Assembly (NCBI RefSeq): GCF_018614955.1
Contig: NZ_JAGGNV010000007.1
Coordinates: 102,301-166,300 of the forward strand
Origin: Variovorax paradoxus
GTDB lineage: Bacteria > Pseudomonadota > Gammaproteobacteria > Burkholderiales > Burkholderiaceae_C
Length of the DNA stretch: 64,000 bases
Direction: 5' to 3'
Shown: positions 1 to 9,019 of the stretch, in pieces
How positions within the stretch are numbered: the first letter of the stretch is position 1
Layout of the letters: every line of letters starts with the position of its first letter
The notes under the pieces: generated by a model
Told to the model about the DNA's origin: nothing
Databases searched by the model: none
The model's input: only the letters and a program-made list of their open reading frames with translations
Translations under genes and position numbers: made by a program

Positions 1-782
1 ACCTTGAGCTGCACGGCCTGTTCGCCGCCCGGCTGCCGGATCGCGGCCGCCACGCGCTCGATGGCGCCGGCGGTCGCCTCGGCCACCGCGGTGATGGCTG
101 CCGCCTCGCCCTGCGCGTTGTTGATCTGCGCCTGCTTCTCGCCCTCGGAGCGCGCGATGAAGGCTTCGCGCTCGCCGGTGGCGATGTTGATCTGCTCCTG
201 GCGGCGGCCTTCGGAGGCCGCGATTAGCGCCCGCTTTTCGCGCTCGGCCGTGATCTGGCGCTGCATGGCCTGAAGGATTTCCTTCGGCGGCGTCAGGTCC
301 TTGATCTCGTAGCGCAGCACCTTCACGCCCCAGTTCAGCGCGGCCTCGTCGATGGCGGCCACCACCTGGGCATTGATGATGTCGCGCTCCTCGAAGGTCT
401 TGTCGAGCTCGAGCTTGCCGATCACGCTGCGCAGCGAGGTCTGCGCGAGCTGGGTGACGGCCACGATGTAGTTGGACGAGCCGTAGCTCGCGCGCATCGG
501 GTCGGTCACCTGGAAGTACAGGATGCCGTCGACCTGCAGCTGCGTGTTGTCGCGCGTGATGCAGATCTGGCTCGGCACGTCGAGCGGGATTTCCTTCAGG
601 CTGTGCTTGTAGGCCACCTTGTCGATGAACGGGATCAGGAAGTTGGGCCCGGGCGTCATCGTGTTGTGGTACTTGCCCAGGCGCTCGCGCACCCAGGCGT
701 TCTGCTGCGGCACGAACTTGATCGACTGGCTGATGACGATGATCGCGATGACCAGGATGACGACGGGGACTGCGAGTTCCAT
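1..782 (-). CDS. SPFH/Band 7 (stomatin-like, paraslipin/QmcA type) membrane protein, C-terminus cut by window edge
   Basis: The minus-strand frame from the ATG at 780-782 stays open to the window edge, giving about 260 residues with no stop. It begins with one hydrophobic anchor (MELAVPVVILVIAIIVI), followed by a prohibitin/stomatin-like core with FVPQQNAWVRERLGKY and GPNFLIPFIDKVAYKH. A charged, coiled-coil-prone Ala/Glu/Arg/Gln stretch follows (for example AEREKRALIAASEGRRQEQI). These are hallmarks of the bacterial SPFH group. Family members form membrane-associated oligomers implicated in membrane organisation and quality control; the specific role here is unknown. Its promoter-side neighbour is an NfeD-like protein on the same strand, 31 bp away, the usual partner of SPFH proteins. 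Confidence 0.93.
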   Translation of the reverse strand, partial: MELAVPVVILVIAIIVISQSIKFVPQQNAWVRERLGKYHNTMTPGPNFLIPFIDKVAYKHSLKEIPLDVPSQICITRDNTQLQVDGILYFQVTDPMRASYGSSNYIVAVTQLAQTSLRSVIGKLELDKTFEERDIINAQVVAAIDEAALNWGVKVLRYEIKDLTPPKEILQAMQRQITAEREKRALIAASEGRRQEQINIATGEREAFIARSEGEKQAQINNAQGEAAAITAVAEATAGAIERVAAAIRQPGGEQAVQLK

Positions 783-813
783 GAATGCTTCCTTTGGGGG
801 TTCTTGTTGCTTG

Positions 814-1239
814 TCAGATCTTGTCGACGACCAGGCGGCTGCCGACCACCTCGGCCACGCGGTGCTCGCCGGTCGAGGGCGTGCTTCCGGCGCGGGGCAC
901 CACGGTCCATTGCGCGCCGCGGTAGCGCACGATGGCGGTACCGTCGGGATTCCAGGCGTCGACGTACACGCTCTCGCCGATATCCAGGTTGACGTCGCGG
1001 TTGGCGCCGGTCGGCGGCGCGGCCGGCCGCCGACGGCGGATGATGTGCCAGATGAGCACGGCGCCCACCCCGACCACTGCCGCGACCACCAGCTGGGTGG
1101 TCAGGCTGGCGCCCGCATGGGCCGCAATCGCCGCCGCGGCGAAGCCCGCGCTCAGCAGCAGAAGGTAGACCGTGCCGGAGAGCAGCTCCAGCACGATGGC
1201 CCCTCCCGCAATCAACCACCAGACGGTGGAACTCGCCAT
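814..1239 (-). CDS. NfeD-like membrane protein, partner of the SPFH protein
   Basis: A 141-residue protein with two to three N-terminal membrane segments (around residues 5-55, for example WWLIAGGAIVLELLSGTVYL). A C-terminal soluble beta-rich domain follows, with IGESVYVDAWNPDGTAIVRY and ending EVVGSRLVVDKI, typical of the OB-fold NfeD C-terminal domain. The ATG at 1237-1239 is preferred over an upstream in-frame start because AGGAG lies just before it. It is followed on the same strand by the SPFH gene, so the two are probably co-transcribed. NfeD/SPFH pairs are widespread and thought to assemble as membrane complexes; there is no protease domain here, so this is the short NfeD1b type. Confidence 0.9.
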   Translation of the reverse strand: MASSTVWWLIAGGAIVLELLSGTVYLLLLSAGFAAAAIAAHAGASLTTQLVVAAVVGVGAVLIWHIIRRRRPAAPPTGANRDVNLDIGESVYVDAWNPDGTAIVRYRGAQWTVVPRAGSTPSTGEHRVAEVVGSRLVVDKI

Positions 1240-1349
1240 GACGACTCCTCTCTTTATTGAAGGCACGACATTCTGAGTCAAAAGCCGACCAGTTCCTTCA
1301 TCTGAATTCCGTACACTTCGCGCCTATTTGCCAGTCCGGAGCCGCGCTC

Positions 1350-3647
1350 ATGAAATTCCGCTTTCCCATCGTCATCATCGACGAGGACTTCCGCTCCGAG
1401 AACAGCTCGGGGCTCAGCATCCGCGCCCTGGCGCAGGCTTTCGAGAAAGAAGGCTTCGAAGTGCTGGGCGTCACCAGCTACGGCGACCTGAGCCAGTTCG
1501 CCCAGCAGCAAAGCCGCGCCAGCGCCTTCATCCTGTCGATCGACGACGAGGAGTTCACCGTCGGCCCCGACCTCGACCCGGCGGTGCTGAACCTGCGCAA
1601 CTTCATCGGCGAAGTGCGGCGCAAGAACGCCGACGTGCCGATCTACATCTACGGCGAGACCAAGACCTCGCGCCACATCCCGAACGACATCCTGCGCGAG
1701 CTGCACGGCTTCATCCACATGTTCGAGGACACGCCGGAGTTCGTGGCGCGCCACATCATCCGCGAAGCCAAGAGCTACCTCGAAGGCGTGCAGCCGCCGT
1801 TCTTCAAGGCGCTGATCGACTACGCGGAAGACGGCTCGTACTCCTGGCATTGCCCGGGCCACTCGGGCGGGGTGGCCTTCCTGAAGAGCCCGGTGGGCCA
1901 GATGTTCCACCAGTTCTTCGGCGAGAACATGCTGCGCGCCGACGTCTGCAATGCGGTCGAGGAGCTCGGCCAGCTGCTGGATCACACCGGCCCGGTGGCG
2001 GCCAGCGAGCGCAATGCGGCGCGCATCTTCAATGCCGACCACTGCTTCTTCGTGACCAACGGCACCAGCACCAGCAACAAGATGGTGTGGCACCACACGG
2101 TGGCGCCCGACGACGTGGTGGTGGTCGACCGCAACTGCCACAAGTCGGTGCTGCACGCGATCATCATGACGGGTGCTATTCCCGTCTTCATGAAGCCGAC
2201 GCGCAACCACTTCGGCATCATCGGCCCGATCCCGAAGAGCGAGTTCGAGCCGGCGGCCATCAAGGCCAAGATCCGCGCCAATCCGCTGCTCTCGCACGTG
2301 GATGCCGACCGGGTCAAGCCGCGCGTGATGACGCTCACCCAGTCGACCTACGACGGCGTGATCTACAACACCGAAACGATCAAGGGCATGCTCGACGGCT
2401 ACGTCGACACGCTGCATTTCGACGAGGCCTGGCTGCCGCATGCGGCCTTCCACCCGTTCTACGGCGCCTACCACGCCATGGGCAAGCGGCGCGTGCGTCC
2501 CAAGGAGTCGCTGGTGTTCGCGACGCAGTCGACCCACAAGCTCCTGGCCGGCATCAGCCAGGCCAGCCACGTGCTGGTGCAGGACTCGCAGAACCGCGCG
2601 CTCGACCGCGACCTCTTCAACGAGGCCTACCTGATGCATTCGTCGACCAGCCCGCAGTACGCGATCATCGCCAGCTGCGACGTGGCCGCCGCGATGATGG
2701 AGCCGCCCGGCGGCACCGCGCTGGTAGAAGAGAGCATCCTCGAAGCGCTGGACTTCCGCCGCGCGATGCGCAAGGTCGAAGCCGAGTTCGGCGCGGACGA
2801 GTGGTGGTTCAAGGTCTGGGGACCCGAGAAGCTGGTCGAAGAGGGCATCGGCCGCGCGAGCGACTGGATCATGGAAGGCGAATCGCGCACCGGCACGAAC
2901 GGCAAGAACGGCTCGCGCAACTGGCACGGCTTCGGCAAGCTGGCCGACGGCTTCAACATGCTCGACCCGATCAAGTCGACCATCGTGACGCCGGGCCTGG
3001 ACCTGCAGGGCAAGTTTGCCGATACCGGCATTCCCGCCAGCATCGTCACCAAGTTCCTGGCCGAGCACGGCGTGATCGTCGAGAAGACGGGGCTCTACAG
3101 CTTCTTCATCATGTTCACCATCGGCATCACCAAGGGCCGCTGGAACACGCTGCTCACCGCGCTGCAGCAGTTCAAGGACGACTACGCACGCAATCAGCCG
3201 ATGTGGCGCATCCTGCCCGAGTTCTGCCAGCAGCATCCGGGCTACGAGCGCCTTGGCCTGCGCGACCTGTGCCAGCACGTCCACCAGCTCTATGCGCGAT
3301 ACGACGTCGCGCGGCTGACGACCGAGATGTACCTGAGCGACCTGACGCCGGCGATGAAGCCGAGCGACGCCTACGCGCACATCGCGCACCGCAAGACCGA
3401 GCGCGTGGAGATCGACGAGCTCGAAGGCCGCATCACCACCAGCCTGATCACGCCGTACCCGCCGGGCATTCCGCTGCTGATCCCGGGCGAGGTCTTCAAC
3501 AAGAAGATCGTCGACTACCTCAAGTTCGCGCGGCAGTTCAACACCGAATGCCCGGGCTTCGAGACCGACATCCACGGCCTGGTGGCCCGCGTCGACGAGA
3601 ACGGCAAGAAGCGCTACTACGCGGACTGCGTCCGCAACGCCGACTGA
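1350..3647 (+). CDS. PLP-dependent Orn/Lys/Arg decarboxylase (arginine-decarboxylase-like)
   Basis: A 765-residue protein of the fold-type I Orn/Lys/Arg decarboxylase family, which removes CO2 from a basic amino acid to give a polyamine or diamine. An N-terminal receiver-like wing domain (about 1-125, PIVIIDEDFRSENSSGLSIR) precedes the PLP domain, which has HCPGHSGG, FVTNGTSTSNK, FDEAW and the Schiff-base lysine K397 in ATQSTHKLLAG. The length and the block FNEAYLMHSSTSPQYAI resemble AdiA-type arginine decarboxylases more than LdcC or SpeC, but substrate cannot be decided by eye. The start at 1350 puts MKFRFPIVIIDEDF at the N-terminus; the open frame extends to 1257 without family-like sequence. 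It is divergent from the NfeD gene. A biosynthetic polyamine or acid-stress role are both possible. Confidence 0.93.
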   Translation: MKFRFPIVIIDEDFRSENSSGLSIRALAQAFEKEGFEVLGVTSYGDLSQFAQQQSRASAFILSIDDEEFTVGPDLDPAVLNLRNFIGEVRRKNADVPIYIYGETKTSRHIPNDILRELHGFIHMFEDTPEFVARHIIREAKSYLEGVQPPFFKALIDYAEDGSYSWHCPGHSGGVAFLKSPVGQMFHQFFGENMLRADVCNAVEELGQLLDHTGPVAASERNAARIFNADHCFFVTNGTSTSNKMVWHHTVAPDDVVVVDRNCHKSVLHAIIMTGAIPVFMKPTRNHFGIIGPIPKSEFEPAAIKAKIRANPLLSHVDADRVKPRVMTLTQSTYDGVIYNTETIKGMLDGYVDTLHFDEAWLPHAAFHPFYGAYHAMGKRRVRPKESLVFATQSTHKLLAGISQASHVLVQDSQNRALDRDLFNEAYLMHSSTSPQYAIIASCDVAAAMMEPPGGTALVEESILEALDFRRAMRKVEAEFGADEWWFKVWGPEKLVEEGIGRASDWIMEGESRTGTNGKNGSRNWHGFGKLADGFNMLDPIKSTIVTPGLDLQGKFADTGIPASIVTKFLAEHGVIVEKTGLYSFFIMFTIGITKGRWNTLLTALQQFKDDYARNQPMWRILPEFCQQHPGYERLGLRDLCQHVHQLYARYDVARLTTEMYLSDLTPAMKPSDAYAHIAHRKTERVEIDELEGRITTSLITPYPPGIPLLIPGEVFNKKIVDYLKFARQFNTECPGFETDIHGLVARVDENGKKRYYADCVRNAD

Positions 3648-3686
3648 AGAAGGATCAGCGCAGGCGCAGGATTGCGCGCGGTGCTT

Positions 3687-3715
3687 TGAATCCGCTTCGG
3701 CGAGCTCCTCGTATT
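3687..3715 (+). promoter_or_regulatory. Possible ECF-type promoter for the fasciclin gene
   Basis: TGAATCC (3687-3693) and CGTATT (3710-3715) are separated by 16 bases, about 50 bases before the fasciclin start codon. The GAAT and CGT elements are in the style of ECF sigma promoters. The assignment rests on two short elements only. Confidence 0.22.
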
Positions 3716-3767
3716 GGTTGCAGCCGTCGCGCTTTCTGCGGCGGCTTCAATCCTAGAGGAGCTATTC

Positions 3768-4325
3768 ATGAACCGCAGATTCCATCGCCTTGCATCCCTC
3801 ACCCTGGCCGTCTCGATGGCCGCTGCAGCGGCCTCGGCCGTCGCGCAGGTCATGGTCGGCGGCGCGCCGATGTTCGCCACCAAGGACATCATCGACAACG
3901 CCGTCAACTCCAAGGACCACACCACGCTGGTCGCCGCCGTCAAGGCGGCCGGCCTGGTCGAGACCCTCAAGGGTCCGGGTCCGTTCACGGTGTTCGCGCC
4001 GACCAACACGGCCTTCGCCGCCTTGCCCGCCGGCACGGTCGACACGCTGCTCAAGCCCGAAAACAAGGGCAAGCTCACGACCATCCTGACCTACCACGTG
4101 GTGCCCGGCAGGCTGGACGCCGCCGCGCTCGGTGGGCAGATCATGGACGGAAAGGGCATGGCCACGCTCAAGACCGCGGCCGGCGGCACGCTGACGGCGA
4201 AGGCGAGCGGCGGCAAGATCATGGTCGGCGACGAGAACGGCGGCTGGGCCACCGTGAGCACGGCCGACGTGTACCAGTCCAACGGCGTGATCCACGTCGT
4301 CGACAAGGTGCTGCTGCCCAAGTAA
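3768..4325 (+). CDS. Secreted fasciclin (FAS1) domain protein
   Basis: A 185-residue protein with a Sec signal peptide (about 1-27, LASLTLAVSMAAAAASAVAQ) followed by a single FAS1 domain. The domain shows the family landmarks TLVAAVKAAGLVETLKGPGP, FTVFAPTNTAFAALP, LTTILTYHVVPG and, near the end, NGVIHVVDKVLLPK. FAS1 domains mediate adhesion or extracellular interactions, and bacterial single-domain forms are periplasmic or secreted. The ATG at 3768 follows AGAGGAGCT, a good ribosome binding site; an upstream in-frame start would disrupt the signal peptide. The gene is monocistronic, 120 bp after the decarboxylase and convergent with the ligase gene. Its substrate or partner is unknown. Confidence 0.95.
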   Translation: MNRRFHRLASLTLAVSMAAAAASAVAQVMVGGAPMFATKDIIDNAVNSKDHTTLVAAVKAAGLVETLKGPGPFTVFAPTNTAFAALPAGTVDTLLKPENKGKLTTILTYHVVPGRLDAAALGGQIMDGKGMATLKTAAGGTLTAKASGGKIMVGDENGGWATVSTADVYQSNGVIHVVDKVLLPK

Positions 4326-4349
4326 GACAGCAGCACGCGGGAGACTCGG

Positions 4350-5267
4350 TCAGGACGAGGACGCGAGGTCTTCCCGCACCCGCAGAAAGCGCGCGAACCT
4401 CGGCAGGCCGCCGGGGTTCGTGCCGTTGTAGCGGTAGTTCACCCAGCTGCCGACGGCCGGTGGTTCCTTGCGCTGGGCATCGCTGAAGCCGCTGCCGAGC
4501 TTGAAGCGCCTGCCCTCGGGCGTCTCGACCAGCAGCGCGCCCATTCGGCCCGCATGCTTGCCACGGCCGGGCACATGCGCAAGCACGCGCGCATCCGCAT
4601 CGTCGTAGGGTTTGACCTTGAGCAGATCGGCGTTGCGTTCGGCACGGTAGAGCGAAGCTCCCCGGTGCAGCATCAAGCCCTCGCCGCCCATGTGCACCGT
4701 CTTGTCGAGGAGCGCCTGGAGCGACTCGTGCGTCGTTGCGCGCTGCTGCGGGACCGGCACCACCCAGGGGGCATCCGTGATCGGCAGCAGCTTTCGCAAG
4801 ACGGCGAGACGGGCCGTGAAGTCGCCGGGCTGGGCCGGCAGATCGAAGACCATGAAGTGCAGCTCGTGCCATGCCGCATCGTTCGGCGTCTGGCTGCGCA
4901 CCGTGGACACCGCCTGCGCAAAACGGCCGCGGTCGGCCCACAGCTCGCCGTCCATCGGCACGGCGGGCAGCGAGGCGGTGAACCAGGCCGGCGCAATGAT
5001 GCGCTCGCCGCCGCGCGTCCAGAGCTGCTTGCCGTCCCAGTAGCCGCGCACGCCATCGTATTTCTCGCTGACCCAATGGTCGTCGAGCGGCATGCCGCGG
5101 CGGTACACCTCGGCGAGCATCAGCGGCGCTGCCGCTGTGTCGCGCGCCAAGGCCCCGGACGGGGCCGACAAGGTGCATGTGGCGGCCACGGCGCCGAGCA
5201 GCAGCGCTCGGCGCGACAGCTCGGCAGGCGCCTGCAAGGCGCGGCCTGAATGAATGCGAAAACTCAT
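4350..5267 (-). CDS. ATP-dependent DNA ligase (LigE-like) with export signal
   Basis: A 305-residue minimal ATP-dependent ligase. The adenylation motif KYDGVRGYW carries nucleophile K69; MDGELW, HFMVFD, GGEGLMLH and DLLKVKPYDD match later nucleotidyltransferase motifs, and an OB-fold follows (VGSWVNYRYNGTNPGGLPRF). There are no polymerase or nuclease domains. The N-terminus carries a signal with a twin-arginine-like motif (SRRALLL, residues 18-24) and an Ala-rich hydrophobic stretch ending ALA, so export via Tat or Sec is likely, as reported for some LigE-type enzymes. The ATG at 5265-5267 has GGGGAG upstream; another in-frame ATG at 5297 has no such site. A role in nick sealing of extracellular or incoming DNA is inference. 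It lies 82 bp after fabI on the same strand. Confidence 0.92.
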   Translation of the reverse strand: MSFRIHSGRALQAPAELSRRALLLGAVAATCTLSAPSGALARDTAAAPLMLAEVYRRGMPLDDHWVSEKYDGVRGYWDGKQLWTRGGERIIAPAWFTASLPAVPMDGELWADRGRFAQAVSTVRSQTPNDAAWHELHFMVFDLPAQPGDFTARLAVLRKLLPITDAPWVVPVPQQRATTHESLQALLDKTVHMGGEGLMLHRGASLYRAERNADLLKVKPYDDADARVLAHVPGRGKHAGRMGALLVETPEGRRFKLGSGFSDAQRKEPPAVGSWVNYRYNGTNPGGLPRFARFLRVREDLASSS

Positions 5268-5349
5268 GATCGACTCCCCGACATGTTTTATTGACAAGCC
5301 GGGGAATTATGAGAGGTGCTGCCGGCGGCCTGCGCCGGTTGGACCAGGC

Positions 5350-6144
5350 TCAGCCCTCGACCGGCTCGGCGATGCCGCCGACGACATGGCTGAAGCCGCC
5401 GTCGACATAAGTGATCTCGGCCGTCACGCCGCTGGCGAGGTCGCTCATCAGGAAGGCGGCCACGTTGCCCACTTCCTCGATGGTCACGTTGCGGCGGATC
5501 GGCGACACCTCGGCCACCACCGAGAGGATCTTGCCGAAGCCCTTGATGCCGCTGGCCGCCAGCGTCTTGATCGGGCCGGCGCTGATGCCGTTGACGCGCA
5601 TGCCCTTGGGGCCCAGCGACTCCGCGAGGTAACGCACGGAGGCCTCGAGCGAGGCTTTGGCCAGGCCCATGGTGTTGTAGTTGGGCAGCACGCGCAGCGC
5701 CCCCAGGTAGGTCAGCGTCAGCAGCGCCGACTTGTCGTTGAGATAGGGCAGGGCCGCCTTGGCCATGGCCGGAAAGCTGTAGGCGCTGATGTCGTGCGCG
5801 ACCTTGAAGGCCTCGCGCGAGAGACCGTCGAGAAAATCGCCGGCGATCGCCTCGCGCGGCGCGAAGCCGATGCTGTGGACGAAGCCGTCGAAGGTGGGCC
5901 AAGTCTGCGAGAGATCGGCGAAGAGCTTGGCGATCTGGGCATCGTCGCCCACGTCGCAGTCGAAGACGAGCTTCGAATCGAAATCGGCCGCAAACTCGGT
6001 GATGCGATCCTTGAAGCGTTCGCCGACATAGCTGAACGCGAGTTCGGCGCCCTGTTGGTGGCAGGCGCGGGCGATGCCATAGGCGATGGAACGGTTGCTC
6101 AGCACGCCCGTGATCAGGAATTTTTTGCCGGAAAGAAAGCCCAT
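5350..6144 (-). CDS. fabI: Enoyl-[acyl-carrier-protein] reductase (NADH), FabI
   Basis: A 264-residue short-chain dehydrogenase homologue that catalyses the last reduction of fatty-acid elongation in the cytosol. FabI-specific features are visible: [13 protein letters not shown] (divergent glycine-rich dinucleotide site), [10 protein letters not shown], and the catalytic Tyr/Lys region [20 protein letters not shown], where the Tyr-x6-Lys spacing separates FabI from ordinary SDRs. The C-terminus [20 protein letters not shown] and ITYVDGG is standard. The start [13 protein letters not shown] at 6142-6144 is chosen over a longer frame because it matches the family N-terminus. It is divergent from yejA with only 37 bp between start codons. 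Confidence 0.97.
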   Translation of the reverse strand: MGFLSGKKFLITGVLSNRSIAYGIARACHQQGAELAFSYVGERFKDRITEFAADFDSKLVFDCDVGDDAQIAKLFADLSQTWPTFDGFVHSIGFAPREAIAGDFLDGLSREAFKVAHDISAYSFPAMAKAALPYLNDKSALLTLTYLGALRVLPNYNTMGLAKASLEASVRYLAESLGPKGMRVNGISAGPIKTLAASGIKGFGKILSVVAEVSPIRRNVTIEEVGNVAAFLMSDLASGVTAEITYVDGGFSHVVGGIAEPVEG

Positions 6145-6181
6145 AAAGCGACCTCGTGAAAATCTTGTGCAGAATTCTCGC

Positions 6182-7978
6182 ATGCGAGCTTGGCTGCTTC
6201 TGGTGTTGGCGCTCTCGGCAGCCCCCTCGTGGGCGGCCCATGCTTACGCGCAGTTCGGGGACGTCAAATACCCGCCGGGTTTCACGCATTTCAGCTACGT
6301 GAACCCGAATGCGCCCAAGGGCGGCGAGATCCGCATGGTGCCGCCGACGCGGCCCACCAACTTCGACAAGTTCAATCCGTTCACGCTCAAGGGCACGGCG
6401 CCATCAGGCCTCGGCAACCTGATGTTCGAGAGTCTCTTGACCGGCAACTCGGAGGAGCCGACCACGGCCTACGGCCTGCTGGCCGAGGACGTCGAGGTGG
6501 CGCCCGACAAGCGGTCCGTCACCTTCCGCCTTCATCCCAAAGCGCGTTTCAACGACGGTTCACCGGTGCTCGCGGCCGATGTGGTGCACGCCTTCACCAC
6601 GCTCACGGGGCCGCTGGCGGCACCTCAGTTCCGCACGATCTACGCCGAGGTGAAGAGCGCCACGGCCATCGGCGAACGCACCGTGCGCTTCGACTTCGCG
6701 AGCGCCAATCCCGAGCTGCCGCTGGTCGTGGGCGGAATGGCGGTCTTCAGCCGTACCTGGGGCGCCGGCAAGCCTTTCGACCAGGTCACGACCGAGGTCC
6801 CGATCGCGTCGGGCCCGTACAAGATCGCCAACCCCCGCATGGGCCGCGACATCACCTACACGCGCGATCCGAACTATTGGGGGGTCGAGCTTCCGGTGCG
6901 CAAGGGCTTCTTCAACTTCGACCGCATCACCTTCAAGATCTATCTGGACGACACTTCGCGCTTCGAAGGGCTGAAGGCGGGCGAGTTCGACTTCATGCGC
7001 GAGTTCACCTCGCGCAACTGGGCGCGTCAGTACACGGGCAAGCAGTTCACGTCGGGCGAGATCAAGAAGCGCGCCTTCGAGAACCAGAACCCGGGCGACT
7101 TCCAGGGCTATGTGTTCAATGTCCGCAACCCGAAGTTCAAGGACATCCGCGTGCGGCAGGCCATCGGACTCGCCTTCGATTTCGAGTGGCTCAACAAGCA
7201 GCTGTTTTACGGCCTGTACAAGCGCGTGCAAGGCTACTACCCGAACAGTGAGTTCCATGCCGAAGGGCTTTCCAAGCCGGACGAACTGGCGCTGCTCGAG
7301 CCGCTGCGCGCCAAGCTTCGGCCCGAAGTCTTCGGCCCGGCCGTGATCTCCCCCAGCACGGCGCCGCCCGGGAGCCTGCGCGAGAACCTGCGCCGTGCGC
7401 GCACGCTGCTGGCCGAGGCCGGCTGGACCTACCGCGACGGCGCCCTGCGCAACGAGAAGAACGAGGTCTTCACGATCGAGTTCCTGAACGACCAGCCTTC
7501 GCTGATCCGTGTCGTGACGCCGCTGCAGACCGCCTTGCTGAAGCTCGGCATCCAGATGAGCTTCCGCACGGTGGACTTCTCGCTCTCGCAGCAGCGCATG
7601 GACAACTTCGATTTCGAGATGACGTCCGTGCGGCTGCCCGGAACCACGGCGCCGGGCGGCGAGCTGCTGGAATTTTTCGGCTCCAAGGCGGCTGCCACCC
7701 ACGGCTCCTCGAACATCTGGGGCATTGCCGATCCCGCGGTCGATGCGCTGCTGCAGAAGGTGGTCGGTGCCACCACGCGGCCGGAGCTGGGCGCCGCGAT
7801 GCGCGCGCTCGACCGCGTACTCTCGCACGGCTATTACTCCGTGCCGCAGTATTACGGCGACGCCTTCCTGATCGGCTACCGGCCCCGGCCCTTCGTGCTG
7901 CCGGACGTGATCCCGCCTTATTACCAAGCCGACGCCTGGGCCATGAGCACCTGGTGGGCATCGCCTTCCAATAAGTAG
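6182..7978 (+). CDS. yejA: YejA-type peptide ABC transporter substrate-binding protein
   Basis: A 598-residue periplasmic solute-binding protein of the DppA/OppA superfamily (family 5). It has a Sec signal ([20 protein letters not shown]) and the family-typical segments [24 protein letters not shown] and [17 protein letters not shown], and ends with the [20 protein letters not shown] block common to YejA proteins. In enteric bacteria YejABEF imports microcin C and oligopeptides; here ordinary peptide uptake is the safer claim. The start at 6182 sits at the signal peptide; the open frame to 6086 runs into fabI. yejB begins 6 bp after its stop, so it leads a four-gene operon. Confidence 0.94.
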   Translation: MRAWLLLVLALSAAPSWAAHAYAQFGDVKYPPGFTHFSYVNPNAPKGGEIRMVPPTRPTNFDKFNPFTLKGTAPSGLGNLMFESLLTGNSEEPTTAYGLLAEDVEVAPDKRSVTFRLHPKARFNDGSPVLAADVVHAFTTLTGPLAAPQFRTIYAEVKSATAIGERTVRFDFASANPELPLVVGGMAVFSRTWGAGKPFDQVTTEVPIASGPYKIANPRMGRDITYTRDPNYWGVELPVRKGFFNFDRITFKIYLDDTSRFEGLKAGEFDFMREFTSRNWARQYTGKQFTSGEIKKRAFENQNPGDFQGYVFNVRNPKFKDIRVRQAIGLAFDFEWLNKQLFYGLYKRVQGYYPNSEFHAEGLSKPDELALLEPLRAKLRPEVFGPAVISPSTAPPGSLRENLRRARTLLAEAGWTYRDGALRNEKNEVFTIEFLNDQPSLIRVVTPLQTALLKLGIQMSFRTVDFSLSQQRMDNFDFEMTSVRLPGTTAPGGELLEFFGSKAAATHGSSNIWGIADPAVDALLQKVVGATTRPELGAAMRALDRVLSHGYYSVPQYYGDAFLIGYRPRPFVLPDVIPPYYQADAWAMSTWWASPSNK

Positions 7979-7984
7979 AAATCC

Positions 7985-9019
7985 ATGGCCAGCTACATCC
8001 TCAAACGCCTGCTGCTGATGGTCCCGACGCTTTTCGGCGTGCTGCTGTTGACCTTCGTCACGGTGCAATTCGTGCCGGGCGGCCCGGTCGAACAGATGGT
8101 GGCGCAGCTGCAGGGCCGCGACTCGGGCGGCGAGCGCGCAGCCAGTTCCGGCGCGGGCTACCGCGGCCGGCAGGGCCTCGACGAAAAGCGCGTCGAGGAG
8201 ATCAAGAAGCTCTACGGCTTCGACAAGCCGCCGGCCGAACGCTTCTGGCTGATGCTCAAGTCCTTCGCGCGCTTCGATCTGGGCACCAGCTTCTACCAGC
8301 ACAAGGACGTCTGGGAGCTGGTCAAGGAAAAGCTGCCGGTCTCCATCAGCCTGGGCCTGTGGACCTTCTTCATCAGCTACCTCATCGCCGTGCCGCTCGG
8401 CGTGGCGAAAGCGGTGCGGGCCGGCTCGCGATTCGATTTCGTCACCACCCTGATCGTGCTGATCGGCTATGCCATTCCGGGCTTCGTGCTCGGCGTCGCG
8501 CTGCTGGTGGTCTTCGGCGGGCAGCTGCAGTGGTTCCCGCTGCGCGGCCTGACCTCGCCCAACTGGGACAGCCTGAGCTGGGGCGCCAAGGTGGTCGACT
8601 ACCTGTGGCACATCGCGCTGCCCGTGACGGCGATGGTGCTCGGCAGCTTTGCCGTGACCGCGATGCTGACCAAGAACTCCTTCCTCGAGGAAATCCGCAA
8701 GCAGTACGTGCTGACCGCGCGCGCCAAGGGCCTGGCCGAGCGCCAGGTGCTGTGGAAGCACGTGTTCCGCAATGCGCTGATCCCGATCATCACCGGCTTC
8801 CCGGCCGCCTTCATCGGCGCCTTCTTCACCGGCTCGCTGCTGATCGAGACGCTGTTCTCGCTCGACGGGCTCGGCCTCCTGAGCTACGAGAGCGTGATTC
8901 GGCGCGACTACCCGGTGGTGCTCGGCACGCTGTATCTCTTCACGCTGATCGGGTTGGTGACCAAGCTGATTTCCGATCTCTGCTACGTCCTGGTCGATCC
9001 GAGGGTGAAGTTTGACTAG
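7985..9019 (+). CDS. yejB: YejB-type peptide ABC transporter permease
   Basis: A 344-residue integral membrane permease of the DppB/OppB type. It opens with MASYILKRLLLMVPTLFGVL, the classic N-terminal membrane helix, and has about six membrane segments. A long periplasmic loop (about residues 35-110, containing RDSGGERAAS) is typical of YejB. The EAA-type cytoplasmic loop is visible in YVLTARAKGLAERQVLWKHV, which contacts the ATPase. Its stop overlaps the yejE start by 8 bp, implying translational coupling. Confidence 0.95.
   Translation: MASYILKRLLLMVPTLFGVLLLTFVTVQFVPGGPVEQMVAQLQGRDSGGERAASSGAGYRGRQGLDEKRVEEIKKLYGFDKPPAERFWLMLKSFARFDLGTSFYQHKDVWELVKEKLPVSISLGLWTFFISYLIAVPLGVAKAVRAGSRFDFVTTLIVLIGYAIPGFVLGVALLVVFGGQLQWFPLRGLTSPNWDSLSWGAKVVDYLWHIALPVTAMVLGSFAVTAMLTKNSFLEEIRKQYVLTARAKGLAERQVLWKHVFRNALIPIITGFPAAFIGAFFTGSLLIETLFSLDGLGLLSYESVIRRDYPVVLGTLYLFTLIGLVTKLISDLCYVLVDPRVKFD

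Noticed and set aside
1257..1349. Longer N-terminal start for the decarboxylase at 1257
   Set aside because: The added residues do not resemble the family, and MKFRFPIVIIDEDF at 1350 is a natural start of the wing domain.
1278..3575. 765-codon open frame antisense to the decarboxylase gene
   Set aside because: It mirrors a well-supported gene, has repetitive Arg/Ala/Glu/His/Val composition and no recognisable domain. Long antisense frames are common in GC-rich coding DNA with strong third-position bias.
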